Assembly: GCA_031262065.1 (NCBI GenBank)
Contig: JAISIK010000044.1
Coordinates: 1-36,295 of the forward strand
From: Oscillospiraceae bacterium
GTDB taxonomy: Bacteria > Bacillota > Clostridia > Oscillospirales > Oscillospiraceae
Reading direction: 5' to 3'
Length of the DNA stretch: 36,295 bases
The notes under the pieces are model-generated. The model was not told where the DNA came from. It made no database searches and saw only the letters and a program-made list of their open reading frames with translations. Made by a program: the position numbers and the translations under genes. Shown here in pieces: positions 1 through 8,380 of this stretch (its first letter is position 1; every line of letters starts with the position of its first letter).

Positions 1-855
<855 letters not shown>

Positions 856-885
856 TTGCGGTATCAACTGACGAAAAGAGCTGTA

Positions 886-919
886 CGGCGCGCGCGTGGA
901 TTTTCCCATGCGCGCGCCG
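886..919 (+). terminator. intrinsic terminator after the collagen-like gene
   Basis: A 14-bp GC-rich stem (886-899 with 906-919, one G-T wobble) has a 6-base loop and is followed by a T-rich stretch (TTAGTTT). It lies 31 bases past the stop codon. Confidence 0.7.
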
Positions 920-1003
920 CTTAGTTTGCCTGTGGGGTGCGAAGCAATGCAGTCGTGAAAACAAAGCCCACCACGGCGAAGCAAAACTTCGATATAGAAG
1001 AAT

Positions 1004-1051
1004 AAGCCTCGTCCATTGACCCTCACGTTTGCGGGTTATTGGACGAGGCTT
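1004..1051. terminator. long hairpin, probably bidirectional terminator
   Basis: Arms 1004-1022 and 1033-1051 are complementary except for two central positions, with a 10-base loop. An A-run precedes and a T-run follows the stem, so it could stop transcription in either direction. No gene is recognisable between it and the previous terminator. Confidence 0.6.
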
Positions 1052-1120
1052 TGTATCCTGTTTTTGGGTTATACGGCACTTTCGCCGCCCGTCCCGCCTT
1101 TTAATGTGGCTCGATTCGCC

Positions 1121-1144
1121 AAAACACCCACTGAGGGTGTTTTT
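1121..1144. terminator. intrinsic terminator, AAAACACCC/GGGTGTTTT
   Basis: A perfect 9-bp stem (1121-1129 and 1135-1143) with a 5-base loop and flanking A and T runs. It is the last GC-rich-type element before the AT-rich insert and isolates it from upstream transcription. Confidence 0.7.
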
Positions 1145-1312
1145 ACAGATCGGATGAAAACCGTTTCTCCATTTGGACACGCTTTCTGCCACAAAGCCGC
1201 TTTATTTTTCTTATTCCAACAGAGCTTAGACATAATACTACAGTGCAAATTCTTTGTGGGGTTGGATGTGATTGCGGATTCGCTGAGCGTGAAAATCTTT
1301 GTTGCAGAGGTA

Positions 1313-1341
1313 TTGCATTTTGTGTCGAGGTGTTATACAAT
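1313..1341 (+). promoter_or_regulatory. promoter of the kinase-like/TIR gene pair
   Basis: TTGCAT (1313-1318), a 17-base spacer, then TACAAT (1336-1341) fits a sigma-70/SigA promoter. It would give a leader of about 175 nt before the start at 1524. The leader contains two small hairpins, GCAGG/CCTGC (1441-1462) and GGAAGG/CCTTCC (1467-1488). Confidence 0.6.
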
Positions 1342-1523
1342 ACATGCGTTAGTTGAAACGGCAACAACAATGAAACACTATTATGTAGTATATGCACTGA
1401 TAACAAAACAACATTCATATACGCTTGAGTACCAGAGACAGCAGGTAAAAGTGAAATCCTGCCGAGGGAAGGCAATGTATAACCTTCCAAGCAGAGAAAT
1501 TTGAAAACAAAGGACAAGCTGTT

Positions 1524-2108
1524 ATGCCTAAACTGATTATCATTAATGGTGCAAGCGGAGCTGGGAAAACATATTTGCTTGAAACAATATCTCACAAGGA
1601 TTCATCCATGTCACCAATTAAAAAGTTAACAACGCGTAAACCGCGTAGCTATGAAAGTATTGGTTCATCACCAGATTTATATTTTGCAAGCGTTGAATCA
1701 GACATAAAAGCGTTAGAATATAGCTATGAGTTTAATGGTGAATGGTATGGCATCAGCAAAACACATATTGATGATGCTTTAATTGCAGGAAAATACCCTT
1801 TAGTAATCGTTCGTGATTATCCCACAATTACAAAACTCATTAGTGATTATCCTAAACAATCCCTTGCATTTTACATACAAGGAATTTATAGTGACAGCAA
1901 GCTCAAGATAAAGCTCTTGGATCAAGGGCGAGATTCAACAGATGTCGAGGAAAACATCCGCCGAAATAAAACGAATTTCGATTTGTACATTGAGTATTTA
2001 CAAAAAGACCTTTTCGACCGATGCATTTTCAATTATTATGATGATACTTTTCTCAAGCAGATGGAATACTTTGTTGAAAAAGATAGAAAGAGCGAGTCGA
2101 GGAGATAA
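1524..2108 (+). CDS. guanylate-kinase-like P-loop NTPase
   Basis: A 194-residue protein, close to the usual length of guanylate kinase. Residues 9-16 form a Walker A loop (GASGAGKT). KKLTTRKPR follows at about 34, where Gmk has its GMP-binding TTRKPR segment. A W-Y-G-I segment stands where Gmk has YGT/YGV, and LLDQGRDSTDVEENIRR near residue 130 matches the Gmk lid region (RG-x-D-S-x-E-x-I-x-x-R). The overall order of motifs therefore fits the guanylate kinase fold, but the sequence is divergent and a housekeeping role is unlikely. AAAGGA lies 9 bases before the ATG. The next gene, a TIR protein, starts 5 bases after the stop, so the two are co-transcribed. Codon use is far more AT-rich than in the flanking genes, indicating horizontal acquisition. 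It may phosphorylate a nucleotide, or sense nucleotides for the TIR partner (inference). Confidence 0.75.
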   Translation: MPKLIIINGASGAGKTYLLETISHKDSSMSPIKKLTTRKPRSYESIGSSPDLYFASVESDIKALEYSYEFNGEWYGISKTHIDDALIAGKYPLVIVRDYPTITKLISDYPKQSLAFYIQGIYSDSKLKIKLLDQGRDSTDVEENIRRNKTNFDLYIEYLQKDLFDRCIFNYYDDTFLKQMEYFVEKDRKSESRR

Positions 2109-2113
2109 GACGT

Positions 2114-3289
2114 ATGAAGGTATTTATTAGTTGGTCGAAACAGCCCAGCGGCAAAATCGCTGAGGCTTTGCGGAAGTTTTTAAAATCAGTTTTTGGTAAT
2201 AAAATTGACGTTTTTTTCTCTAATGCCGATATTGCTCTTGGACAAACGGGTTATGATAAAATACATGCTGCACTTAAAGGGAGTGATAAGGGAATATTTT
2301 GCTTTTTACGAAATAATGTGAATTCTGTTTGGATGGCTTATGAAGCTGGCGCAATGTCAATGCATAAAGGTTGCGATGAACTGTGCGCAATAGATGGAGA
2401 CCAAATCAATGATTGCCCCGTTCTCCCCATCCTATTTGAAAAAATTGAAACTCAAGCGTTTAATGAACATCCAATTTCTATGCAGAGAAAGTCATTTTCC
2501 AGAGAGACAATGAATATTCTTGTAAAGGATCTTAATACTACTGCTAAGGTCATGGATGAAGAAGCTCTTTTAACATATTTTGAACCCTTTTGGATTCAGC
2601 TTGAAAAAGAGGTAAAAGAGGCTTTATACGACCATAGCTTTGGAGGTAGCTGTGTGCTTAATAGAGATACTTTACTTCGAGAATTAGCAAAAAATAATTT
2701 TCCCGAACCAACGATAGGTGAAATTGCTAAAGTTGAAACCACTGAATTTACTGGAGGATTTGAAAAACAGGAATTATACAGTATTATATTGAATAATGTC
2801 AGCAAAAGGCTGCTGCTATTTGGGCGAAAGAATAGTAAGCTTTTTGCAAATGACAATCGTTGGTTTTTTGAATCACTAATAGAAAGATTTAACAAAACAC
2901 CTGAATTTGAATTTAAGTGTTTATTTTTAGACCCGTCTGCTGAAAACGCATCTAAAGCGCAGAATCATCCAGATTTTATTGAACGATTAAAAGCATCAAT
3001 TAAAAATGCCATGTTTATTTTAGAAAATTATAAAGTGGCTAATCCCTCTCAATATTGCCATGCCTATAAAGATCTGAGATTAGATGAGATTATAATTGCT
3101 GATGATGTTGTGCTGTTTTCTCATATTCGATTTGACGATGATGGCATTCCCTATGGTCTTACAAATGCTTCTTTTAATGTTGCTGAGTTATCAAATGGAA
3201 ATCAAATTGGTGCTTCCTATAAAAAACGATTTGATGATGCCTGGCATAAATCGGCTCCAATAACTAATGAGTTTGTTACAAATATGTAA
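2114..3289 (+). CDS. TIR-domain effector with unassigned C-terminal domain
   Basis: A 391-residue soluble protein. Residues 1 to about 175 look like a bacterial TIR domain: MKVFISWS at the first strand, a segment IDVFFSNADIALG, and NSVWMAYEAGAMS, whose Glu is at the position of the catalytic Glu of TIR NAD-hydrolases. Residues about 220-370 form a second domain (LLLFGRKNS, then EFKCLFLDPSAENA, then a beta-rich end) that resembles the phospholipase-D-like regulatory domains beside some defence proteins, but no HKD catalytic motif is present. The start is supported by GGAGATAA upstream, and the gene follows the kinase-like gene by 5 bases. By family, such TIR domains cleave NAD+ or make signalling nucleotides during phage infection; the role here is inferred. 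No ThsA, cyclase or pAgo partner is visible. AT-rich codon use matches its partner gene and not the flanks. Confidence 0.8.
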   Translation: MKVFISWSKQPSGKIAEALRKFLKSVFGNKIDVFFSNADIALGQTGYDKIHAALKGSDKGIFCFLRNNVNSVWMAYEAGAMSMHKGCDELCAIDGDQINDCPVLPILFEKIETQAFNEHPISMQRKSFSRETMNILVKDLNTTAKVMDEEALLTYFEPFWIQLEKEVKEALYDHSFGGSCVLNRDTLLRELAKNNFPEPTIGEIAKVETTEFTGGFEKQELYSIILNNVSKRLLLFGRKNSKLFANDNRWFFESLIERFNKTPEFEFKCLFLDPSAENASKAQNHPDFIERLKASIKNAMFILENYKVANPSQYCHAYKDLRLDEIIIADDVVLFSHIRFDDDGIPYGLTNASFNVAELSNGNQIGASYKKRFDDAWHKSAPITNEFVTNM

Positions 3290-3417
3290 AATTAAAGAAA
3301 CTTTCAAGATGAGAACGTGTCTTTTTATCAAATATAATATTTGCTCAAAAACAAATGCCCACCTTCCGTGCAGACCAATTTGGACAAGTCCATAACTAAA
3401 CAACCAACATAATGGAA

Positions 3418-3455
3418 AACCAAGGCACACCGATTGATGTTGGTGTGCCTTGGTT
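3418..3455 (+). terminator. terminator of the kinase-like/TIR pair
   Basis: A perfect 14-bp stem (3418-3431 and 3442-3455) with a 10-base loop, followed by GTTAT. It closes the AT-rich two-gene unit about 130 bases after the TIR stop codon. The symmetrical A and T ends would let it act on both strands. Confidence 0.75.
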
Positions 3456-3616
3456 GTTATAAATGAATATCTCCAGCATCTGGTCAATTTAGAGAAGCGC
3501 AGCAATGCTTGCTTACCTGTTATTTGCGGGAACTTGCCATCAAAAATCGAGGCGCGTTCGGTGCGCGTATGCCTAAAATTGCAAGAACAAATTGTCGAAT
3601 TTTTTCCATGCATTTA

Positions 3617-3645
3617 TTGACAGAAAGCGGAAATCATGATAGTAT
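3617..3645 (+). promoter_or_regulatory. promoter upstream of the polyamine operon
   Basis: TTGACA (3617-3622), a 17-base spacer and TAGTAT (3640-3645) make a near-consensus promoter. Transcription from it would give a leader of about 345 nt before speD, with no convincing open frame in it. Confidence 0.6.
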
Positions 3646-3651
3646 AACAGC

Positions 3652-3996
3652 GTGGAAAGAGATAAACTTTGTCGTCCGTTTTGGGCGCGGAAGTGGTTTC
3701 AGCAGTCTTTCCGGTCGGCGGCGTGCCGCCTTATTGATTGAGTTAGAAACTCAAATTTTATAAGTTGGTAACTTTATAACCAGTGCTTATGCACATCAAC
3801 TTGTGAAACGGTCAATAAGAGTAGTAAAAGTATTTTTTACTATATAGACTCTGAAACCCTATCATTGTATATCGCCCGCGCAGGGGAGAAGCGGCACGGT
3901 TCGTGTCTTTTGTTACCCTGTGCATCGGTTGCAGCAAGTGGTGTTTAAGCATCGCTTGCTTTTTTGCGCGATTTTTTCTACAAAGGAGGCTTTCCC
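3652..3996 (+). promoter_or_regulatory. long structured 5' leader of the polyamine operon, ending in a terminator
   Basis: The leader contains a GGCGGC/GCCGCC hairpin (3717-3730), a stem AGTAAAA/TTTTACT near 3825-3845, and a larger element in which GCGCAGGG pairs with CCCTGTGC around an inner GCACG/CGTGT hairpin (about 3878-3924). It ends in an intrinsic terminator at 3933-3965, only 31 bases before the speD start. A terminator between promoter and gene suggests control by attenuation, either a riboswitch or a leader-binding factor. I could not match it to a known riboswitch class. It could instead only end upstream transcription, with a second promoter I did not find. Confidence 0.4.
3933..3965 (+). 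terminator. intrinsic terminator directly upstream of speD
   Basis: An 11-bp stem (3933-3943 and 3950-3960, two G-T wobbles) with a 6-base loop, followed by TTTTT. The speD ribosome binding site begins only 16 bases later. Confidence 0.7.
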
Positions 3997-4773
3997 ATGC
4001 TCAACAAGCTCAAGCTCTATGGCTTCAACAACCTGACAAAGGCTTTAAGCTTCAATATTTACGACGTCTGCTATGCGAAAACCGCAAGTGAGCAGCAAAA
4101 ATATATCGCCTATATCGACGAACAGTACAACTCCGACCGTCTTGTGAAGATTCTGACGAATGTTGCAAGCATGATCGGCGCAAACGTGCTGAATATTTCC
4201 AAGCAAGACTATGACCCGCAGGGCGCGTCGGTCACCTTGCTTCTGGCGGAGGATTCCGCGGTGGATCGCGCGGTCAACCCCCGGGGCGACCGTCTTGTGT
4301 TGGGGCATTTGGATAAGAGCCATGTCACCGCGCATACTTATCCCGAATTCCACCCGGACAACAGCATTGCAACCTTCCGCGTGGATATTGACGTCGCAAC
4401 CTGCGGGGAAATTACGCCCTTGTCCACGCTGGACTATTTAATCGGCAGTTTTGACTCCGATATTATTACGCTCGACTACCGCGTGCGCGGCTTTACCCGC
4501 GACGTCGAGGGCAAAAAGCTCTACATGGATCACGAAATTGCCTCCATTCAGGACTACATCAACGCCGAGATTCTCGATCGCTACGACGCGATAGACGTCA
4601 ATGTCTATCAGGCAAACCTCTTCCACACGAATATGCTGATTAAAGAGCGCGATTTGCAGGATTATCTGTTTAATATCGACGCAAAGGAATTGCCGCCGAA
4701 GGATCGCCTTGCGATTAACTCGAATTTGCGCCGCGAAATGATTGAAATTTTCAGCGGAAGGAACGTCTACTAA
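3997..4773 (+). CDS. speD: S-adenosylmethionine decarboxylase proenzyme
   Basis: A 258-residue pyruvoyl-dependent enzyme that makes decarboxylated SAM, the aminopropyl donor for spermidine synthesis. The self-cleavage site is visible in [13 protein letters not shown]: cleavage before Ser108 would give the beta chain and the pyruvoyl-bearing alpha chain. Length and motif fit the E. coli-type SpeD (about 264 residues) more than the short SpeH form of Bacillus. The ATG at 3997 is chosen over an earlier in-frame codon because AAAGGAGG sits at 3982-3989. It is the first gene of a five-gene polyamine operon; the next start codon follows its stop directly. Confidence 0.95.
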   Translation: MLNKLKLYGFNNLTKALSFNIYDVCYAKTASEQQKYIAYIDEQYNSDRLVKILTNVASMIGANVLNISKQDYDPQGASVTLLLAEDSAVDRAVNPRGDRLVLGHLDKSHVTAHTYPEFHPDNSIATFRVDIDVATCGEITPLSTLDYLIGSFDSDIITLDYRVRGFTRDVEGKKLYMDHEIASIQDYINAEILDRYDAIDVNVYQANLFHTNMLIKERDLQDYLFNIDAKELPPKDRLAINSNLRREMIEIFSGRNVY

Positions 4774-6228
4774 ATGAACAAGGAGTTGACGCAGGCACGC
4801 GCCCCGATTTTCGAGGCTTTGCGTGCCTTTTCCAAAGAGCGTGTTGTGCCCTTTGACGTGCCGGGTCATAAGCACGGAAAGGGAAACCCCGAGCTTACCG
4901 ATTTTTTGGGACAGGCATGTCTGGAGGTCGATGTAAACTCCATGAAGCCGCTGGACAATCTCTGCCATCCCGTTTCGGTGATTCGCGATGCCGAGATTTT
5001 GGCTGCGCAGGCGTTCGGGGCTGCGCATGCGTTTTTTATGGTCAGCGGCACGACCGGCGCGGTGCAGGCGATGATTCTCAGTGCCTGCAAAAAGGGCGAT
5101 AAGATTATCATGCCGCGCAATGTCCACAGAAGCGCCATTAACGCGCTGGTTCTCTGCGGCGCAATTCCCATCTATGTGAATCCCGATGTGGATCGCCGCT
5201 TGGGCATCGCCTTGGGCATGTCGCCGGGCGATGTCGCCAAAGCGATTGCAGAAAACCCCGACGCCAAGGCGGTTTTGGTGAATAACCCGACGTATTACGG
5301 CGTGTGTTCGGATTTGCGGGAAATTGTGAAGCTCGCGCACAGCCACGGCATGCTCGTCCTTGCAGACGAGGCGCACGGCACGCATTTTTCCTTTTCCGAC
5401 GCGCTTCCCGTGTCCGCTATGGAAGCCGGCGCGGATATGGCTGCGGTCAGTATGCACAAGTCCGGCGGCAGTCTGACGCAAAGCTCGATATTGCTCATCG
5501 GCGATGCAATGAGCGAGGGGCAGGTGCGCGCGACGATTAACCTCACGCAGACCACCAGCGCATCGTATCTGCTTCTGGTGAGTTTGGACATTTCCCGCCG
5601 CCGCCTTGCGCTGCACGGCAAGGAGATTCTTTCCCGCGTGGCAGGGCTTGCCCGCTACGCCCGCGAGGAGATCAACGCCATCGGCGACTACTACGCCTAT
5701 TCCCGCGAACTGATTAACGGCGACAGCATTTTTGATTTTGATATTACAAAACTCTCGGTGCACACCCTCGATATCGGGCTTGCGGGCATCGAGGTGTACG
5801 ACCTTTTGCGCGATGAATACGGCATTCAGATAGAATTTGGCGACATCGGCAATATTTTGGCATACGTTTCCGTCGGCGACCGCGAGCGGGAGATAGAGCG
5901 CCTTGTCAGTGCCCTCAGCGAGGTCAGGCGGCGCTTTAAGAAAGACCGCGCGGGAATGCTCACGCAGGAGTATATCGCCCCGGAGGTGGTTATGTCGCCG
6001 CAGGACGCATTTTACGGGCCGAAGCTGCGCTTGCCGCTGGCGCAGTCCGTGGGGCATGTGTGCGCGGAATTTGTCATGTGCTATCCGCCGGGCATCCCGA
6101 TTCTTGCGCCCGGTGAGCGGATTACCCGGGAAATCGTGTATTACATTGAATACGCCAAGGCGCGCGGTTGCACACTAACCGGTGCTGAGGATTTGGAAAC
6201 TGCGTATTTGAACGTACTTGCAGACTGA
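4774..6228 (+). CDS. speA: arginine decarboxylase (Orn/Lys/Arg decarboxylase family, SpeA type)
   Basis: A 484-residue fold-type I PLP enzyme, close in length and sequence pattern to Bacillus SpeA. An N-terminal DVPGHKHGKGNPEL segment precedes the large PLP domain. Visible motifs are SGTTGA (phosphate-binding loop region), ADEAHGTHF (Asp that contacts the PLP ring nitrogen) and SMHKSGGSLTQSS, in which Lys229 binds PLP. A small C-terminal domain ends the protein. Substrate specificity within this family (arginine, lysine or ornithine) cannot be read safely; arginine is preferred because of the SpeA-like pattern. The product agmatine would need agmatinase or an agmatine-deiminase route to yield putrescine, and neither is in this operon. 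The ATG follows the speD stop without a gap, with AAGGA inside the speD end. Confidence 0.9.
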   Translation: MNKELTQARAPIFEALRAFSKERVVPFDVPGHKHGKGNPELTDFLGQACLEVDVNSMKPLDNLCHPVSVIRDAEILAAQAFGAAHAFFMVSGTTGAVQAMILSACKKGDKIIMPRNVHRSAINALVLCGAIPIYVNPDVDRRLGIALGMSPGDVAKAIAENPDAKAVLVNNPTYYGVCSDLREIVKLAHSHGMLVLADEAHGTHFSFSDALPVSAMEAGADMAAVSMHKSGGSLTQSSILLIGDAMSEGQVRATINLTQTTSASYLLLVSLDISRRRLALHGKEILSRVAGLARYAREEINAIGDYYAYSRELINGDSIFDFDITKLSVHTLDIGLAGIEVYDLLRDEYGIQIEFGDIGNILAYVSVGDREREIERLVSALSEVRRRFKKDRAGMLTQEYIAPEVVMSPQDAFYGPKLRLPLAQSVGHVCAEFVMCYPPGIPILAPGERITREIVYYIEYAKARGCTLTGAEDLETAYLNVLAD

Positions 6229-6241
6229 AAGGAGGCGCGAT

Positions 6242-7096
6242 ATGGAACTGTGGTTTACCGAAAAGCATACCCCCAGCGTGAATTTTTCCATCAAAGTTGA
6301 CCGCCAGATATTCACCGGGCAGAGTGAATTTCAGCGCGTGGATGTATTTGAGTCCAAGGAGTTCGGGCGCTTTCTGACGCTCGACGGCTACATGATGCTC
6401 ACGGAAAAGGACGAGTTCATCTATCACGAGATGATTACGCATGTGCCCATGGCGGTGCATCCGAATCCGAAGAGCATTCTGGTAATCGGCGCGGGCGACG
6501 GCGGCGTGGTGCGCGAACTGACCCGCTATAATACGCCTGAGGTCATCGACCTTGTGGAGATTGACGAGCTGGTTATTGAGGTCTGCCGCAAATATCTGCC
6601 GAAGACAGCCTGTCGGCTGGACGATCCGCGCGTAAATATTCACATTGCAGACGGGCTGAAATATATCCGCTCCTGCGAGGATAAATACGATATGATTATT
6701 GTGGACTCCACCGATCCTTTTGGGCCGGGGGAGGGGCTGTTTACCAAAGAGTTCTACGGCAGCTGCTATAAGGCGCTGAAGGCGGACGGCATTATGGTCA
6801 ATCAGCACGAAAGCCCATTTTACGCAGCCGACGCTGCTGCCATGCAACGCGCGCACAAGCGGATTGTGGAGTGTTTCCCGATCAGCCGCGTTTATCAGGC
6901 GCATATTCCGACCTATCCCTCGGGGCATTGGCTCTTCGGCTTCGCCTCAAAGAAGTACCACCCGGTTACGGATTTCGATGCAACTGCGTGGACGCTTTTA
7001 GGGCTTTCCACCCGCTACTATAACGCAAAACTGCACGCCAGCGCATTTTCTCTTCCGACCTATGTCGAGGAGCTGCTGCGCGACGTAGAGCAATAA
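6242..7096 (+). CDS. speE: spermidine synthase
   Basis: A 284-residue aminopropyltransferase that moves the aminopropyl group of decarboxylated SAM to putrescine. Visible motifs: LVIGAGDGGVVREL (nucleoside-binding glycine loop), LVEIDELVIE (acidic residues binding the donor ribose) and IIVDSTDPFGPGEGLF, with the catalytic-site Asp. Length fits the bacterial family. The ATG at 6242 is chosen because AAAGGAGG lies at 6228-6235; an upstream in-frame codon inside the speA end lacks such a site. Its donor is supplied by the first gene of the operon. Confidence 0.95.
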   Translation: MELWFTEKHTPSVNFSIKVDRQIFTGQSEFQRVDVFESKEFGRFLTLDGYMMLTEKDEFIYHEMITHVPMAVHPNPKSILVIGAGDGGVVRELTRYNTPEVIDLVEIDELVIEVCRKYLPKTACRLDDPRVNIHIADGLKYIRSCEDKYDMIIVDSTDPFGPGEGLFTKEFYGSCYKALKADGIMVNQHESPFYAADAAAMQRAHKRIVECFPISRVYQAHIPTYPSGHWLFGFASKKYHPVTDFDATAWTLLGLSTRYYNAKLHASAFSLPTYVEELLRDVEQ

Positions 7097-7108
7097 GGAG
7101 AGAGAATT

Positions 7109-8368
7109 ATGGCTAGATTACTCGTTATCGGCTGCGGCGGCGTCGCCGCTGTGGCTATCACAAAATGCTGCCAAAACAGTGCGCTTTTCACAGAGCTTGT
7201 GATTGCCAGCCGCACAAAATCCAGATGCGACGAGCTGAAAGCAAAGCTGGAAGGGAAGACCTCCACAACGATTTCGACCGCGCAGGTCGATGCTGACAAT
7301 TTGGCAAGCCTGATTGTGCTTATCAAGGATGTGCGCCCGGACGCGGTTTTGAATGTCGCCCTGCCGTATCAGGATTTGACGATTATGGAAGCCTGCCTGC
7401 AGTGCAAGGTGGACTATATCGATACCGCGAATTACGAGCCGGAGGATACCGAAGACCCCGTTTGGCGCGAGCGCTATGAGAAGCGCTGCAAGGAGCTGGG
7501 CTTTTCGGCATATTTCGATTACGCGCCGCAGTGGGCGTATCACGAGCGCTTCCGTGAGGCGGGCATTACGGCGCTGCTCGGCACGGGTTTCGACCCCGGC
7601 GTTACCTCCGTATTTACCGCCTATGCCTTGAAACACTATTTCGACGAAATTTATACAATCGATATTCTCGACTGCAACGGCGGCGACCACGGCTACCCCT
7701 TCGCCACAAACTTTAACCCGGAAATCAACCTGCGCGAAGTCTCCGCCCCCGGTTCTTACTGGGAAAGCGGCAAGTGGATAGAGATTCCCGCAATGTCCAT
7801 CAAGCGGGAATACGACTTCCCGCAAGTCGGCAAGAAGGATATGTATCTCCTGCACCATGAGGAAATCGAATCGCTTGCCAAGAATATTCCGGGCGTGAAG
7901 CGAATCCGCTTCTTTATGACCTTCGGGCAGAGTTACCTCACGCATATGCAATGTCTGGAGAATATCGGCATGCTCTCCACCGTGCCGATGGACTTTAACG
8001 GGCAGAAAATCGTGCCGATTCAGTTCCTCAAGGCGCTGCTTCCCGACCCTGCATCCCTCGGACCGCGAACCGTCGGCAAGACGAATATCGGCTGCATCTT
8101 CACGGGCGTGAAGGACGGCGCGGAGAAATCCATCTATATTTATAATGTCTGCGACCATCAGGAATGCTACCGCGAGCTTGGCTCGCAGGCAGTGTCCTAC
8201 ACCACGGGCGTGCCCGCCATGATCGGCACTGCAATGGTTCTTTCGGGGCTGTGGAACAAAAAGGGCGTCTTTACCGTGGAGGAATTCGACCCCGATCCCT
8301 ATATGCAGATGCTGAATGAATACGGGCTGCCGTGGGTCGTTGAAGAAAATCCGACAACTGTCGAATAA
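7109..8368 (+). CDS. carboxynorspermidine/carboxyspermidine dehydrogenase (saccharopine dehydrogenase family)
   Basis: A 419-residue protein with an N-terminal Rossmann loop (LLVIGCGGVAAVAI, residues 4-17) followed by the catalytic and C-terminal domains of the saccharopine-dehydrogenase-like family. In this subfamily the enzyme condenses aspartate beta-semialdehyde with putrescine or diaminopropane and reduces the product with NADPH to carboxyspermidine or carboxynorspermidine. Assignment to this activity, not lysine metabolism, rests on the adjacent nspC and the polyamine operon. AAGGAG at 7095-7100 sits before the ATG; gaps to both neighbours are 12 bases. Confidence 0.9.
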   Translation: MARLLVIGCGGVAAVAITKCCQNSALFTELVIASRTKSRCDELKAKLEGKTSTTISTAQVDADNLASLIVLIKDVRPDAVLNVALPYQDLTIMEACLQCKVDYIDTANYEPEDTEDPVWRERYEKRCKELGFSAYFDYAPQWAYHERFREAGITALLGTGFDPGVTSVFTAYALKHYFDEIYTIDILDCNGGDHGYPFATNFNPEINLREVSAPGSYWESGKWIEIPAMSIKREYDFPQVGKKDMYLLHHEEIESLAKNIPGVKRIRFFMTFGQSYLTHMQCLENIGMLSTVPMDFNGQKIVPIQFLKALLPDPASLGPRTVGKTNIGCIFTGVKDGAEKSIYIYNVCDHQECYRELGSQAVSYTTGVPAMIGTAMVLSGLWNKKGVFTVEEFDPDPYMQMLNEYGLPWVVEENPTTVE

Positions 8369-8380
8369 GGGAGATTCGCC

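Noticed and set aside
1016-1504. 162-residue frame between terminators and the kinase-like gene
   Set aside because: It crosses a hairpin, a terminator and the likely promoter, and shows no protein pattern.
1348-1523. Retron-type non-coding RNA in the leader of the kinase-like/TIR unit
   Set aside because: No reverse transcriptase is present nearby and the hairpins are too short for an msr-msd.
1524-3289. Thoeris or CBASS assignment for the TIR unit
   Set aside because: There is no ThsA (SIR2/SLOG or membrane form), no CD-NTase and no Cap accessory gene; only the TIR domain is shared.
3509-3763. 84-residue frame before the polyamine operon
   Set aside because: It contains the predicted promoter and a strong hairpin, and has no ribosome binding site.
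4438-6057. 539-residue open frame on the minus strand
   Set aside because: It lies opposite speA and the end of speD, has no ribosome binding site, and arises from the GC-rich codon pattern of those genes.
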